The notes under the pieces were generated by a model, which worked only from the letters and a program-made list of their open reading frames with translations, searched no databases and was not told the origin of the DNA. This document shows, piece after piece, positions 12,944 to 23,526 of a stretch of DNA of 64,000 nt. This stretch comes from Eleusine coracana subsp. coracana. Its lineage: Eukaryota; Streptophyta; Magnoliopsida; Poales; Poaceae. Each line of letters begins with the position of its first letter. The stretch's first letter is position 1. The translations under genes were made by a program, and so were the position numbers. Location of the stretch: the NCBI GenBank assembly GCA_032690845.1, contig CM064429.1, positions 18,495,013 to 18,559,012 on the forward strand. Reading direction: 5' to 3'.

Positions 12944-12953
12944 CTATTTATAG
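12944..12953 (-). promoter_or_regulatory. TATA box of LTR D
   Basis: CTATAAATAG on the minus strand. The palindromic pair at 13064-13097 lies about 110 bp upstream of it. Confidence 0.6.
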
Positions 12954-13063
12954 CCTCAATAGGTCGGCAAGGGAGAGTAACCGCCACGGAAGGCACCTCA
13001 AACCGCCATCAGGACTCGCTGAGGAGCCAACACGTGGAAGCACAAAGGAATATCCCCCAGGAC

Positions 13064-13097
13064 CAGGTCGGTCGACCTGACTGGGTCGCCCGACCTG
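13064..13097. repeat. palindromic word pair in LTR D
   Basis: CAGGTCGGTCGACCTG (13064-13079) and TGGGTCGCCCGACCTG (13082-13097) are two 16 bp dyads separated by 2 bp. Confidence 0.65.
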
Positions 13098-13632
13098 GCC
13101 AGGGGTCCTCCTGGCCTGTGCTTTCTTGGGGAGGCTGGCAGGTGGGTCCTGAGGTCGGTTCCCGCGGTATTACAGGGAGTTACGTCGGTTAAGAGCTGAA
13201 AATGGGCCCTTCAATCCGTGTGACGTCCATGTGGCACTCTCTGATTGGTCGAAAGTGTGTTTTCTTGCCTTTTGAGGTGTTTCCTTCACATTTCCTCCTG
13301 CATGCACAAAGTTCTCCAAGTACAAGTGGAACTATATTATTGTGATAAAGCATGCGTGTATGAAATGCCAAATTCTCCTTTATTCGAGTATAGTTGACGG
13401 TTGAAAATGGTACTTAACAGCCGTCAACAAAAACTAGAGACATGGTCATGCAAAGCATATTCAAGTCAAGCATCACTTCATAAGAGACCATGTTGAGAAG
13501 AAGGATATTGAGTTGGTGAGTGTGCGTACACATGAACAATTGGTGGATATCTTCACCAAGCCACTCGACGAGAAGACCTTCAACAAGCTAAGGGGAGAAC
13601 TCAATGTTCTTGACCTTTCAAACTTCACATGA

Positions 13633-14846
13633 GTAATCCTAAAGCTTGTCCCTTGTAAATATGTATAGCCTTGCTTGTTTTATTTGTTGTTTGTGTCCTT
13701 GTTTTGTCCTTGTTTCTCTTTTCTTGTAGGTCAACTTCGGACCTCCTTGAGATAGCAATGGACATGGGTTAAGCTTGGGATGGTGGTTCATGGTGTGCCC
13801 AAGGCTTTGAAGAATGGTCCATTGTGAGTAAGCTCGAGAAGGGAATAGCTCGTCGTTGGCACTTTGGTTTGTAGCCCTTCTCTCTCTTTCTTTTAGCATC
13901 ACATCATGCATTTGTATACTTGCTGGATTTGCATTTGCACTCTTTGCATTCATGCATTTTGCATTGTGATACCTTACATGCTTCCAAGCATTTTTCTAGG
14001 GGGAGTTGCTTATTTACAATGTAGGTATATGACCCTCTAGATGATCACATAGTGATCTTTGTGCTTCATGCTCATTGAGTCATGTTCAAGTGAGCTCCGA
14101 GGTTAAATCTACTCGCGCGGCTCAAACACAAGTGACTTATACATTCCCAACACACTAATGACTAACCTTTGCATTCTTGAAGAAATATTTTGTTGAGTCA
14201 TGTGTGTAGGGAGAGCTATGGCGGAACACCATCATGACCAAGAAGGAGCACCATGAAATGGGGAGTTTTCCTAAATCTTGCCATTTATTATTTGCTCCTT
14301 TGTTGTCTTGTATTTCGTTTTTGATTTGTGGTTTTTGGTGATAGGTGACAAAAGGGGAGAAGAACATGAAGATCCAAAAGCCAAGTCAAGATTGAGGATA
14401 GCAAAAAGGGGGAGAAGAACGTGAAGACATGAAGATCCTGAAGCCAAGTCTAGTAGGGGAGAAGAAGAACGAGAAGAATATGAAGATATAAAGAAGATGA
14501 ACATCTACACCAACATGGAGAAGAACAACGATGGTGCATGTCTACAACAACAATGAACATCTACACCGACATGAACATCTACGTCCTTGGTGCGTGTCTA
14601 CTTTAACAAGATCATCAACCATGACACCAAGACGGGCGTAAAATTCAACTCAAGATCGATATCGAGTGCGCTATGTGATTGGGTAGTTCTCCCTCAACAC
14701 CTAGCACATTCCAAGGGGGAGACTACTTCCGAGGTAAGGACCAAGGTAATCCTTTCAATCCTTTCTTTTCCTTTGGTTCCTTGTTGCTCGCCTGTTTTGG
14801 ATCATCATAAGTAGTGCTTGTCATCCATCACCAAGAAGGGGGAGAT
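13633..14846 (+). other. 3' noncoding region and PPT of B1
   Basis: No reading frame is recognisable. It contains several purine-rich stretches resembling a PPT (about 14353-14372, 14403-14425, 14455-14475 and 14715-14724). The one that directly precedes the LTR (aagaagggggagat, 14833-14846) is the likely functional PPT. Confidence 0.7.
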
Positions 14847-15318
14847 TGTAAGGATCATGACCATTGAGGTCACCCCAAGGTATGAATGTTTTGGTGATGA
14901 ATGACAAACATGAAATGTGATTAATGTCTACATGAGTGTTGTACGTGTAGGAAACCTTTTCTACTCTATGATGATTATTGATAGTGGCCTTGGCAATGGA
15001 CGACAATGACCACAAGCATGGAGGCTTGAGGAGCTTGATGGAGTCCAAGGGTTGATGGAGATGGATCAAAGCTAAGGACAAGCTATGGAGCAAGTGTTGG
15101 AAACACTTGTCTAGTTGTTAGGGTTTTCAGTTCATAGGAAAAACCGGACTATCAAGGGGGTCTAGGTCATTTCTCTTAGGTCAGGTCTAGTCGGTGATGT
15201 GCATGGATGCTCAGTGAAATCACAGGCACTAGGTGAAAGTGGAGAAGACAACGAGCTGTTCGGAGAAGTCGAGAAACAAAGTTAAGCGAGGATGATGAGT
15301 TTCAGCTTCTGGATAAAG

Positions 15319-15658
15319 TGACCGGAGAGAGGGGTCAGTGGTGACCGGACTGTACGGTCACTAAAAGGTTTTGTCTAGGACTTCCAGTGAGCAACGAGGA
15401 ATCTGTCTCTACAGGGAGCTATAGAGACCGGGCAGTACGATCAGGTCACCGGACTGTACGGTCAGTTCAGCTGAGGCACAGGGCAGAGAGGAAGCGTTCT
15501 GGAATGTTTCTGGACTGGAGAGAGAAACAGACCGGACGGTCCGGTCAACTGACTATATGGTCTGGTCAGTGGAGAAGTCAGCAGTGGGTAGAGCCGTTGG
15601 TGCCAGAGACTGTAGTGACCGGATGCTCCTGTCAGGCAGTGACCGGACAGTCCGGTCA
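15319..15658 (+). repeat. array of eight 19 bp palindromes (family B) in the U3 region
   Basis: The consensus is TGACCGGACNGTNCGGTCA. Copies start at 15319, 15342, 15425, 15446, 15529, 15550, 15616 and 15640. They form four pairs with start-to-start spacing 23, 21, 21 and 24 bp. Pair-to-pair spacing is 106, 104 and 87 bp. The last copy ends 53 bp before the TATA box. Sequences between copies are not similar to each other. Confidence 0.85.
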
Positions 15659-15711
15659 GTATGCCCAAAAGACTGATTTCATGGAGCAACGGCTAGTTGG
15701 AGGTTGGACGC

Positions 15712-15719
15712 CTATATAA
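15712..15719 (+). promoter_or_regulatory. TATA box of the B1 LTR
   Basis: CTATATAA in plus orientation, just downstream of the palindrome array. Confidence 0.65.
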
Positions 15720-16640
15720 CTTCATTGCTAGGGTCTTGGAGACTACTCTTGGCCAGTGGAATTGCTTAGAGCATTTGGTGAGAGCCAAGAGAAAAAGAAG
15801 AGAGCACTAGAAGGAGATATTGCATATCTTGAGAGTGCTAGTGAGAGTAACTTGAGCATTTATGTACATCTAAGGCTAGGGTGTCCATTGAGGGTGTGAT
15901 CTAGGTTGCTACTCTTGGTCTATGGTGAGACCTAGACCGGTTAGGTGTCGATGATCAAGCCTATCGTGATTGGTTGTGAAGGCCGTGACACGTTTGTACC
16001 CGGTTTGAGCCCGCCGGTGAAAGGGGCATCAATAGTGAGCGCCCGTGTCGGCTCGGGAGTCCGACATGTTCTCGAGGGAGGTGATCTTGTGCCTTGGTGG
16101 CAGCGGTGACGCGCATCATGTCTTCACTCCGAGAGTGATTTCGGGCTCATGGGCGAGAACTCCACTTAGTGGCGGGAGGGACCGGAACTCCGACGGGAGT
16201 GGTCCAACTAGGAGTAGGGGAAGGTGCCATCCTTCAGAGACCTCAGAAAAAAATCATGAGCCATCTCTTACTCTACTCCTTACTATGATGCTTTACTTTC
16301 CGCATTTACATACCGTCCTACTCATGCTTGTGTGCTTATCTTGTACTTGATGATCTAGTAGTTTTGTATGAGTAGGCTCCTTTGCTAGCTTGTTGTGTAC
16401 TTCTGCGTGTTCTTTGATTACTAGCTTGCATAGGAGTTGTGTGCCTTGTGTGTGATCCACTAGTATGCTTAGGTTGTCTTTCCTTTTATAGGATTATCTT
16501 GTTAGTGTGATCACCACTAGAATTATATAGGAGTTGTTTGAGTGGTCAGTTTTAGTATTTGGCAAAATAGGTACATAGTTTGAGTTCCTGATTCACCCCC
16601 CCCCCCCCCCCCCGCCCCTCTCGATCACTCGATCCTTTCG

Positions 16641-17682
16641 GGGTAGAGAGGATTCCTATGGTCAAGGATCCTATAAAAAGATAGGTTCGGCCTATTACTG
16701 CTTACTTCGGGCACCAGCTTACCCCTGCATCCACAGGTGACTCCGGCCAATAGCTCTCGACGTACCCAAACATGAAGTATTACTAAGGCCGGATAGGGCT
16801 GTCACCACCTACCGACTACCTCTACAAACCGTAAGGCACGCGGCAAACAAAGGTAACCTCTAGCCTAGACATCACGTCTACGCTATCAATTACTATCCTA
16901 GTCTCGGTACCACGCTTATAGAAGACTAAGATACTCTAACTAAATAGAGCGATGATCCCGTAAGCAATAAAGGAAAGAACTTACTTAAATAGAAAACTTA
17001 AATACCAAAGAGAAATCATGAACACTTACTTGAAAAGGAAAGCATCCATCGAGGTACAAGCTTGTGGAAGATTGCCAACAAGCCCGACACTTCCCTGAAC
17101 TCTCCCTCACTCTCTCCCTATTTTCTAAGCACTTTGGCAGTGCTAAAGCCTTTTGAAGTGGAGCTCTAAACTCTTCTTGTGTGTTGTGTTGAGAATGGAG
17201 GCACTCCTCTCCTTATATAGGACCTAAAGGCGGTTCCTAGAGGCTGTAACTCCCGCCCTAAGGGGGGGAACCGACGTTGGAAAGGCGGTGGCAAACCGCC
17301 ACAAAAAGATGGGTATCATTGCCTACTTTTTGTTCGGCCGAAGTGCCCTGTTCGACGGAACATAAGTGGGGCCCAATGACCCTCTTTCTTCTCTCGAACA
17401 CTGTTAGGTGGGCCCCCAAGTCATGTACATGGGTTAGGTCTATTCTTGAGGCGGTTTAGACCCTGTGGTGGGCCCACAAATCCATGTACTACGCCCTGAT
17501 TGGCCGGGAGTGTGTTTCTTCCTCGAATTACTTTGGTTTTCCCTTTACTCCGTGGATAAATCACATGCATACAAATAATCACCAACACTAGTGGAAATTG
17601 TTAGTAATAAACACCTACCTCTATGTTGGTTATTTCTTCTTTATCATTTATGCAGGGATTTGTCATTTAAGGACCATCAACA
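16641..17682 (-). repeat. 3' LTR of H, last 158 bp missing
   Basis: It aligns with 22341-23398 of the other LTR. The counterpart of 22183-22340 is absent because B1 ends at the junction. The missing piece should flank B1's 5' end upstream of the window. TATA box CTATATAAGG is at 17211-17220 (minus). Confidence 0.85.
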
Positions 17683-19933
17683 ACACCCCCACACTTAGCC
17701 TTTCCTCATCCTCGAGTAAAGGATTAGAGACTAAGGTGGATCATAACTTCCTTTAAAACAAGACTAGCATGCAAATTGTTCCAAATCATACATGCACCCA
17801 TGAACTTTGATGTGTCTATCACATCCCCTTGGGTGGTTGAAGAATGGAATGATGATGACTCTAGTCATCTTCAATCCTTTTGCTGAGTAACTTGGGTTTT
17901 GAAAGATTTTCAAAAACAAATCACGACCATTCTCCTCAATTGATTTTATCAGGTCACTCAATATAGGTGTAGTTCCTCACCAAGGCATTTGACTTTGCCT
18001 CTTTTCATCCTCCCTCTAAATATGGCTTATGTGGAGCTCAGGGTAGGGGAGTAAAAGGAGGCATACTTGTGTCTCATATATCACTAAGTCAAAAACAAGA
18101 TCCACGGAGAATGCAAGTCATGAATTGAGATCAAGCATGTGCACATGAATGGATGGGGTGGATGGAAAGGCGAATGATGGATGCTCCTTTTGAAATCCTC
18201 CCTCTCTTGTATTTGAGAACATAGGCTATCTCTCTTTCTCTTTTTTACAGCCCATGTCTCTTTTTTGCAAACATAATTGGAGAGGGACTTTCTCAAAGCA
18301 TGGTGAAGCACTTTATTTTGTGGATGGATGATGCTATCTTTCAGTGTAGAAGAGTAGCATATGGAAGGAGATGGATTGTGGAAGTGGATCTGTAGACTCT
18401 CTCTTTCTTTGAAAGGATATTGGGCATGGCTATTTATTTTCTCTCTCTTTTTTTTCACCAAGCTCAAAGACGAGAGCAAGATTTTTTTTTGATAGCCATG
18501 ACTTCTACGAAAACAATTAAGAGAGAGTCATGACAAGATAATTATGGAGTATTTATTTTGGTGGATGGATTGGATGATGGTATGAAAATGCTACCTTCTA
18601 ATGTAGAAGATTAGCATATGAAGGGAAATGTGCACATGATCTTGATCAACAATACATAACAAGAACTCGCTAGGGTCACAACAATTTGACAAAGTTCAAT
18701 GAAACAACAAGCAGCATATGCATAAAGTTTTCAATAAATCTATCATATGACTTTGGTAGGAAATTCACATCATTGAGGAGAGGGCCATTAATTTTAATTT
18801 TGAAAAGAAAAGTCCGAAGCACTACAAGCATAAGAGCAAGATTTCTTTCATCACACCATATCTCATAAGTCAACTACTTAGGTGACATGCTTTTCTAAAG
18901 ATGTAGTTCACAAGCAGCAAGTAATGAACTAGGAATAAGGAGCATGCAAGTCAATCAAAGAGAAGCATGATGAAGAGGGGTCACAAGAATTGCTTTTAGT
19001 TTTCAAGTTAAATTTATTGATTGACTCAGGATAAATTTAATTTAACTTGGAAACTATGAGGAAAGCGATAGAGTTTGCAAACCGTCGCTCTTGAAGAGGT
19101 AGAGGCCAAGAGGAACCATGGCTGGGTCGATTGCCTTGTAGGTTGGTCGACGTTGCTTGGAGCCCAGTTGCCTCGCCCTCTAACATATTGGCTTAAGAGA
19201 CGATGTGCAACATGTCGGTGGGAGGTCTTGTATTGTTTGTGCATTGAAAATGTTGAAGACCTCCCCCACACTTGATCTTGTACCTGGCTGCTTTATTTAA
19301 AAAAACAAAAACAAAAAAAAAGGATGAAAAGAAAAAGAGACTCTACCGGCTTTATGGGCCTGATAGAATCACAACTTTATTTTTTATTTTTTTCTTTTCT
19401 TGGCGCACTATAAGATTGAATTGAAAGGAAATAAAAGGGAAAAATGAACTAAAGTGCCTTTTAATATTTGTTTTATTTTATTTTTATTTTTCAGCAAGGC
19501 ATCAAAACAAGAACTAGCAAAACTTCTAAACCGAGATAAAATTGGTAAGAATGGAACTTCCTATGAGATATGTACAGAATTCCCCCCACACTTGGATTTT
19601 TGTATCATGAGATGCTGAAAATCAAGTGTGCAGTGTTGCAGCCTTCTTGTAGTGGGTTCCATCACCAAAAGTACCATGGTGTTCAAGTTGATGTAGGTCC
19701 CATGTTCTCGGGCATAGAGTAAATATCGTGTTTTTTTTAATCTCAACCTGAAATGGTTAGCAACCAAAAATACCCTAAAAACATTCTCTTGCTTTTATTG
19801 AAGAAGAAAAAATGATAATCTGGGCCATCTCCCGACAGTGCTTTGTTTTCGGTCAGAAGCTCGACCACGGGGACTTCTTGTTGCAGTTGCTATTGATGAT
19901 GTAGTTCCCAGTTCACCGCCAATTTTTGATGTG
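17683..19933 (-). other. 3' noncoding region of H with PPT-like repeats
   Basis: The likely PPT (minus AAGTGTGGGGG, 17686-17696) lies just before the 3' LTR. The same purine word recurs at about 19263-19273 and 19583-19593. No pol domain is found in any frame. The stretch is AT-rich with poly-T and poly-A runs near 19290-19480. Confidence 0.75.
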
Positions 19934-22072
19934 TTATTGAAGCTCTAGCTGCAAGGTTAGTGCCAAAGTACAACTATGAGATTTGCAATATTTATGGTAA
20001 ACAAAAGCATCTACAACCAACCTAACAAATATTTTGCTAATGAGGCTCTTGAGATGGTTGTAGTCCTCGTAGGTGTGATTGGCAATAAAATTGATTGACT
20101 CTAAATATTCAATGAATGGGCATGTATCCTGTGGGTTTTCAAGAAAGAAGCTCTCATGCTCACTTCTTGAATTTTCTCCTCCTATTTCAAGAGTTAATGG
20201 CTCAACTAATCCAGCGGCCCAAAGTTTCTCCTTCTCAGGAAATCCATCGATGAATGTCACGGTTAATTTATGATCACCGTTGAGAAAAAGTAGTGAGGAC
20301 TTGAGGAAAGAAGGCTTAGGCAAGGAAAGTGATAGTTCTATTTCAATAGGATTTGGAGTTACTCCTGAATCATCTCCATCTTGGGTGAAAAGCTTCGCAT
20401 CCTTACAAGGAATAGGCTTCGGTGATGCAAGTTGGGAAACAAACATCACTTTCTCAAGCAGAGAATGCTCGAGATGAGACCTCACCAAAGGATATTATGA
20501 GAAAAAGGTTTTGGTGGCGAAAGCAGTGTCCTTAAGCTTTTTAGTATGGCTCCCTTGAGACGCACCTAGTAGGTGAAGTCTTTCTAGTGGGTAGCCTAGG
20601 AGGAGTTTGAAATCGATGATAGGAGAGACATGAAAGTCTAGATGAAGCTCAACTTTGCCTATCTCGATTGGTATAGCCTTTACGATCCCCTGACATGGAA
20701 AGGCTACTCTCAAGGCATCCTTGAAGAGAGAATTGGTCAGTTCTAGAGGTATATCATCCACAAGCTGTAAAGCTATATATTCAGGGATGATATTAACTCC
20801 TATGGTGGGATCGTAAAGGGCCTCTATGGTATTTCCTTGTATAAGACAAGGAATGGTTGCAGAAGGCGAATGGATTTGGATAGCTTTAAAATAGCGCTTT
20901 TCTTCCTTCAACCGCTGCTTTTTAAGGGCCTCCATTGGAGTTGCTTCTTGGAAAGGACCAGGAGGTAAAGAAGATACCATAGGCTTCTTTTGCCAGATGT
21001 ATTTTGAAGCTTTTCCATTATCATCAAGTAATCTTTCCTCGAATTCAACTGGCAATCTACAAGGTAGAATTCTTCTTCCTTTCGAGAGGTATCAATAAAA
21101 AAAATCTAGAGATGAAGGAGCTATGGGTTTGAATTTAGCTGTTGAGGGACCCTCATGGATCGGATTTCCATCCTCTCGAGAATAAGGAGGACAGACGGGA
21201 ACTAGTGGGTTCTTTTTGGAACAATAATTCGAGGTGTTCCCAAAGTCTTGATAAAGACCTTCCTTGAATTCAAAAGAGAACTCTAGAGGTTGAATTTCTT
21301 CTTCCTCCAATGTTCAATGTTCGGAGGATGACTCAAAAGTCAAATCTGGGGATAGGCAAGGTATGGGCTCGTATTTGGCTATTGAGGGGTCCGTGCGGCT
21401 CGACGTAGCTTCCTCCTGGAGGGGCTCACTAAGGTCGGCTAAGAAGGATGACTTTTCTAAGATACGGTCTAGGATTGCTCTTCCTTCTGTTGTAGTCTTG
21501 TGTATGAACGATCCTCTAGCGGCGATGTCTAGGTATTGGGCAGATTCCTTGTTTAAACCTGAATAAAAGCGTTGAAACAACATTTCATTGGGTATAGACA
21601 AGTCTGGGCCGAATTACAGTAGCAAAGAGATTGTGGCCCAAACTGCTCCAATAGATTCCTTCTCACTCTGGCAAAAGCAGAGAATTTCCATACGAAGGGA
21701 GACAATACGGGCTTGTGAGAAAAATGCAAGACAAAATTTATCCCGCAACTTCTCCCAATCACCGTGTACACTCCCAACAGCATGAGTGTACTATTGCTTC
21801 GCCCTCTCCGTGAGGGAGAACGGAAATAATTTCCACTTTAGAGTATCATGTGTCATACTGTCAATGAACAAACATGAACACAAATACTCAAATTCTCGCA
21901 AATGATGGTAAGGATTTTCAAAATCCAGACCAGAGAAGGATTGCTCCCGAACCATGGCTATGAAGCCAGGGCAGAGTTCATAGCCGGATGTGCGAATTGG
22001 GTCCGTAGACGACGGTGGCTCAAAGAACTCGCCCTTTGGAGCAGAAAAGGATAGGATGGTGGGCTGCTCCAT
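19934..22072 (-). pseudogene. gag and protease-like polyprotein of H
   Basis: The likely start is the ATG at 22072 (MEQPTILSF), the first Met after the leader that opens the gag frame. Gag core is at 22072-21314 (FENPYHHLREFEYLCSC and FSLTERAKQ) with frame breaks. A protease-like fold follows at 21055-20495. Where the catalytic D-[ST]-G should be, it reads A-L-Y-D-P-T-I-G, so the catalytic Gly is replaced. The C-terminal part (20488-19934) ends in a conserved-looking VVDAFVYHKYCKSHSC segment of unknown role. I recall similar hypothetical proteins in other grass non-autonomous elements. Confidence 0.75.
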
Positions 22073-22156
22073 GGTGGAAAAATGAAAGAAATAAAAAGAA
22101 ATGAAATAGGAAAAGATATGAGGACGAATAAGGTTCAAAGATGATACAACAACCAT

Positions 22157-22174
22157 TCCCCGACAACGGCGCCA
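22157..22174 (-). other. PBS of H, complementary to tRNA-Asp
   Basis: The minus strand reads TGGCGCCGTTGTCGGGGA, matching the 3' end of plant tRNA-Asp with one change. It lies 8 bp from the LTR. Confidence 0.8.
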
Positions 22175-22182
22175 GAAACGCT

Positions 22183-23398
22183 TGTTGGTATTTCTTATGA
22201 TCACAGATAAATCCGCAAGTGCATGGATACCGAAGAAGCACTTCACCAGGAGTATTCCAGGTTATCGAATCACAGGGAACGTGTGTGTACGAATCTTCTA
22301 AACTAATCCATCCAAGGACAACAAGAATATGGTAGGCAGAGGGTAGAGAGGATTCCTATGGTCAAGGATCCTATAATAAGATAGGTTCGGTCTATTACTG
22401 CTTACTTCGGGCACCGGCTTACCCCTGCATCCACAGGCGACTCCGGCCAATAGCTCTACGACGTACCCGAACATGGAGGATTACCAAGGCCGGATAGGGC
22501 TGTCACCACCTACCGACTACCTCTGCAAATCATGGGGCACGCAGAAAACAAAGGTAACCTCTAGCCTAGACACCACGTCTACGCTATCAATTACTATCCT
22601 AGTCTTGGTACCACTCTTATAGAAGACTATGATACTCTAACTAAATAGATCGATGATCCCGTAAGTAATAAAGAAAAGAACTTACTTAAATAGGAAACTT
22701 AAATACCAAAGAGAAATCACGAACACTAACTTGAACAGGAAAGCATCCGTCGAGGTACAAGCGTGGGAAAATCGCCAACAAGCCCAACACTTCCCCGAAC
22801 TCTCCCTCACTCTGTCCCTAATTTCTAAGCACTTTGGCAGTGCTAAAGCCTTTTAAAGTGGAGCCCTAAACTCTTCTTGTGTGTTGCGTTGAGAGTGAAG
22901 GCACTCCCCTCCTTATATAGGGCCCAAAGATGGTTCCTGGAGGCAGTAACTCCTGCCCTAAGGAGGGGGGGACCGATGTTGGAAAGGCGGTGGCAAACCG
23001 CCACAAAAAGATGGGCCTCATTGGGCCCACTTTTTGTTCGGCTGAAGTGCCCTATTCAGCCGAACATAAGTGGGGCTCAATGAGCCCCATTCTTCTCTGG
23101 AACACTGTTAGGTGGACCCCCAAGTTATGTACAAGGGTTAGGTCGGTTCTTGAGGCGGTTTAGACCCCGTAGAGGCCCACAAATCCGTGTATTGCGTCCT
23201 GATTGGCCGGGAGTGTGTTTCTTCCTCCAATTACTTTGGTTTTCCCTTTACTTCGTGGATAAATCACCTGCATACAAATAATCATCAACACTAGTGGAAA
23301 TTGTTAGTAATAAAAACCTACCTCTATGTTGGTTATTCCTTCTTTATTATTTATGCAGGAATTTGACGGTCGGATTTGTCATTTAAGGACTGTCAACA
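22183..23398 (-). repeat. 5' LTR of H, 1216 bp
   Basis: Plus-strand ends are TGTTGGTA and TGTCAACA. TATA box CTATATAAGG is at 22911-22920 on the minus strand. Confidence 0.85.
23035..23066. repeat. 12 bp inverted repeat upstream of the H promoter
   Basis: Arms TGTTCGGCTGAA and TTCAGCCGAACA are separated by 8 bp, about 115 bp upstream of the TATA box. The other LTR has a decayed version at 17330-17362. Confidence 0.75.
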
Positions 23399-23526
23399 TA
23401 TGTATCGTCCCTGTGTGGACTAAATAAATGTCGTAACTCGACTTTGTATCATTTGTACGTGCGTAGCAACTACTGATACAGGGATTGGTACGGTAATCAC
23501 GGGTTACCCCGGGTAGGGGTGCCACA
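23399..23526 (+). repeat. possible remnant of a chromovirus LTR end
   Basis: The segment ends cgggtaggggtgccacaa, like the 3' end of Tekay-type LTRs, and directly follows element H. Too short to be sure. Confidence 0.35.

Larger units (their letters stand above)
11880..13429 (-). repeat. solo LTR D, 1550 bp, TSD aaaac
   Basis: The ends are TGTTGAC and GTCAACA, and aaaac flanks both sides (11875-11879 and 13430-13434). It is related to the LTR of element H, sharing for example the block tacccctgcatccacaggcgac. Its promoter points to the minus strand. About 30 bp inside the left end is a sequence like a tRNA-Asp-type PBS (attcccggcacggagccag), which is odd for a solo LTR. Confidence 0.8.
11728..13632 (+). 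pseudogene. copia RNase H of B1, interrupted by a solo LTR
   Basis: 11728-11879 encodes the RNase H core (SRAEAECMVAGACCSQLLY, then DYGLNFTQMPLYCDSEVAI) with one internal TAG. The frame continues after the insertion at 13430-13632 (HAKHIQVKHHFIRDHVEKKD, then QLVDIFTKPLDEKTFNKL) and ends at TGA 13630-13632. The piece missing between the two halves is the solo LTR plus one TSD copy; one further base seems lost at the join. RNase H removes the RNA template during reverse transcription. Confidence 0.88.
11728..16640 (+). mobile_element. copia element B1, 3' part, with a solo LTR inserted in it
   Basis: The plus strand shows the end of a copia RNase H, split by an insertion, then a long noncoding 3' region, a PPT and a complete 3' LTR. 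The 5' part lies beyond element E and the Tekay element, upstream of the window. The right end (about 16640) abuts element H's LTR at an internal LTR position, so B1 sits inside H; the TSD would start gggta. Confidence 0.8.
14847..16640 (+). repeat. 3' LTR of B1, about 1794 bp
   Basis: It starts TGTAAGGATCATGACC directly after the PPT and ends GATCCTTTCG, probably a mutated CA end. The TATA box CTATATAA is at 15712-15719. Eight 19 bp palindromes lie upstream of the TATA box. A run of C near 16597-16612 lies close to the 3' end. A diverged copy in reverse orientation is at 40440-41177. Confidence 0.8.
16641..23398 (-). mobile_element. non-autonomous gypsy-type element H (gag-protease only)
   Basis: In minus orientation: 5' LTR 23398-22183, tRNA-Asp PBS, gag plus protease-like frame 22072-19934, a noncoding stretch, PPT, and a 3' LTR 17682-16641 cut short by B1. 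No RT, RNase H or integrase is visible in the 4.5 kb internal region, so it would depend on another element. PBS and gag style suggest the Athila/Tat side of Ty3/gypsy. Confidence 0.85.

Noticed and set aside
17683..19930. Hidden polymerase of element H
   Set aside because: I looked for Y/F-x-D-D, D-D-E integrase and RNase H patterns on both strands and found none.
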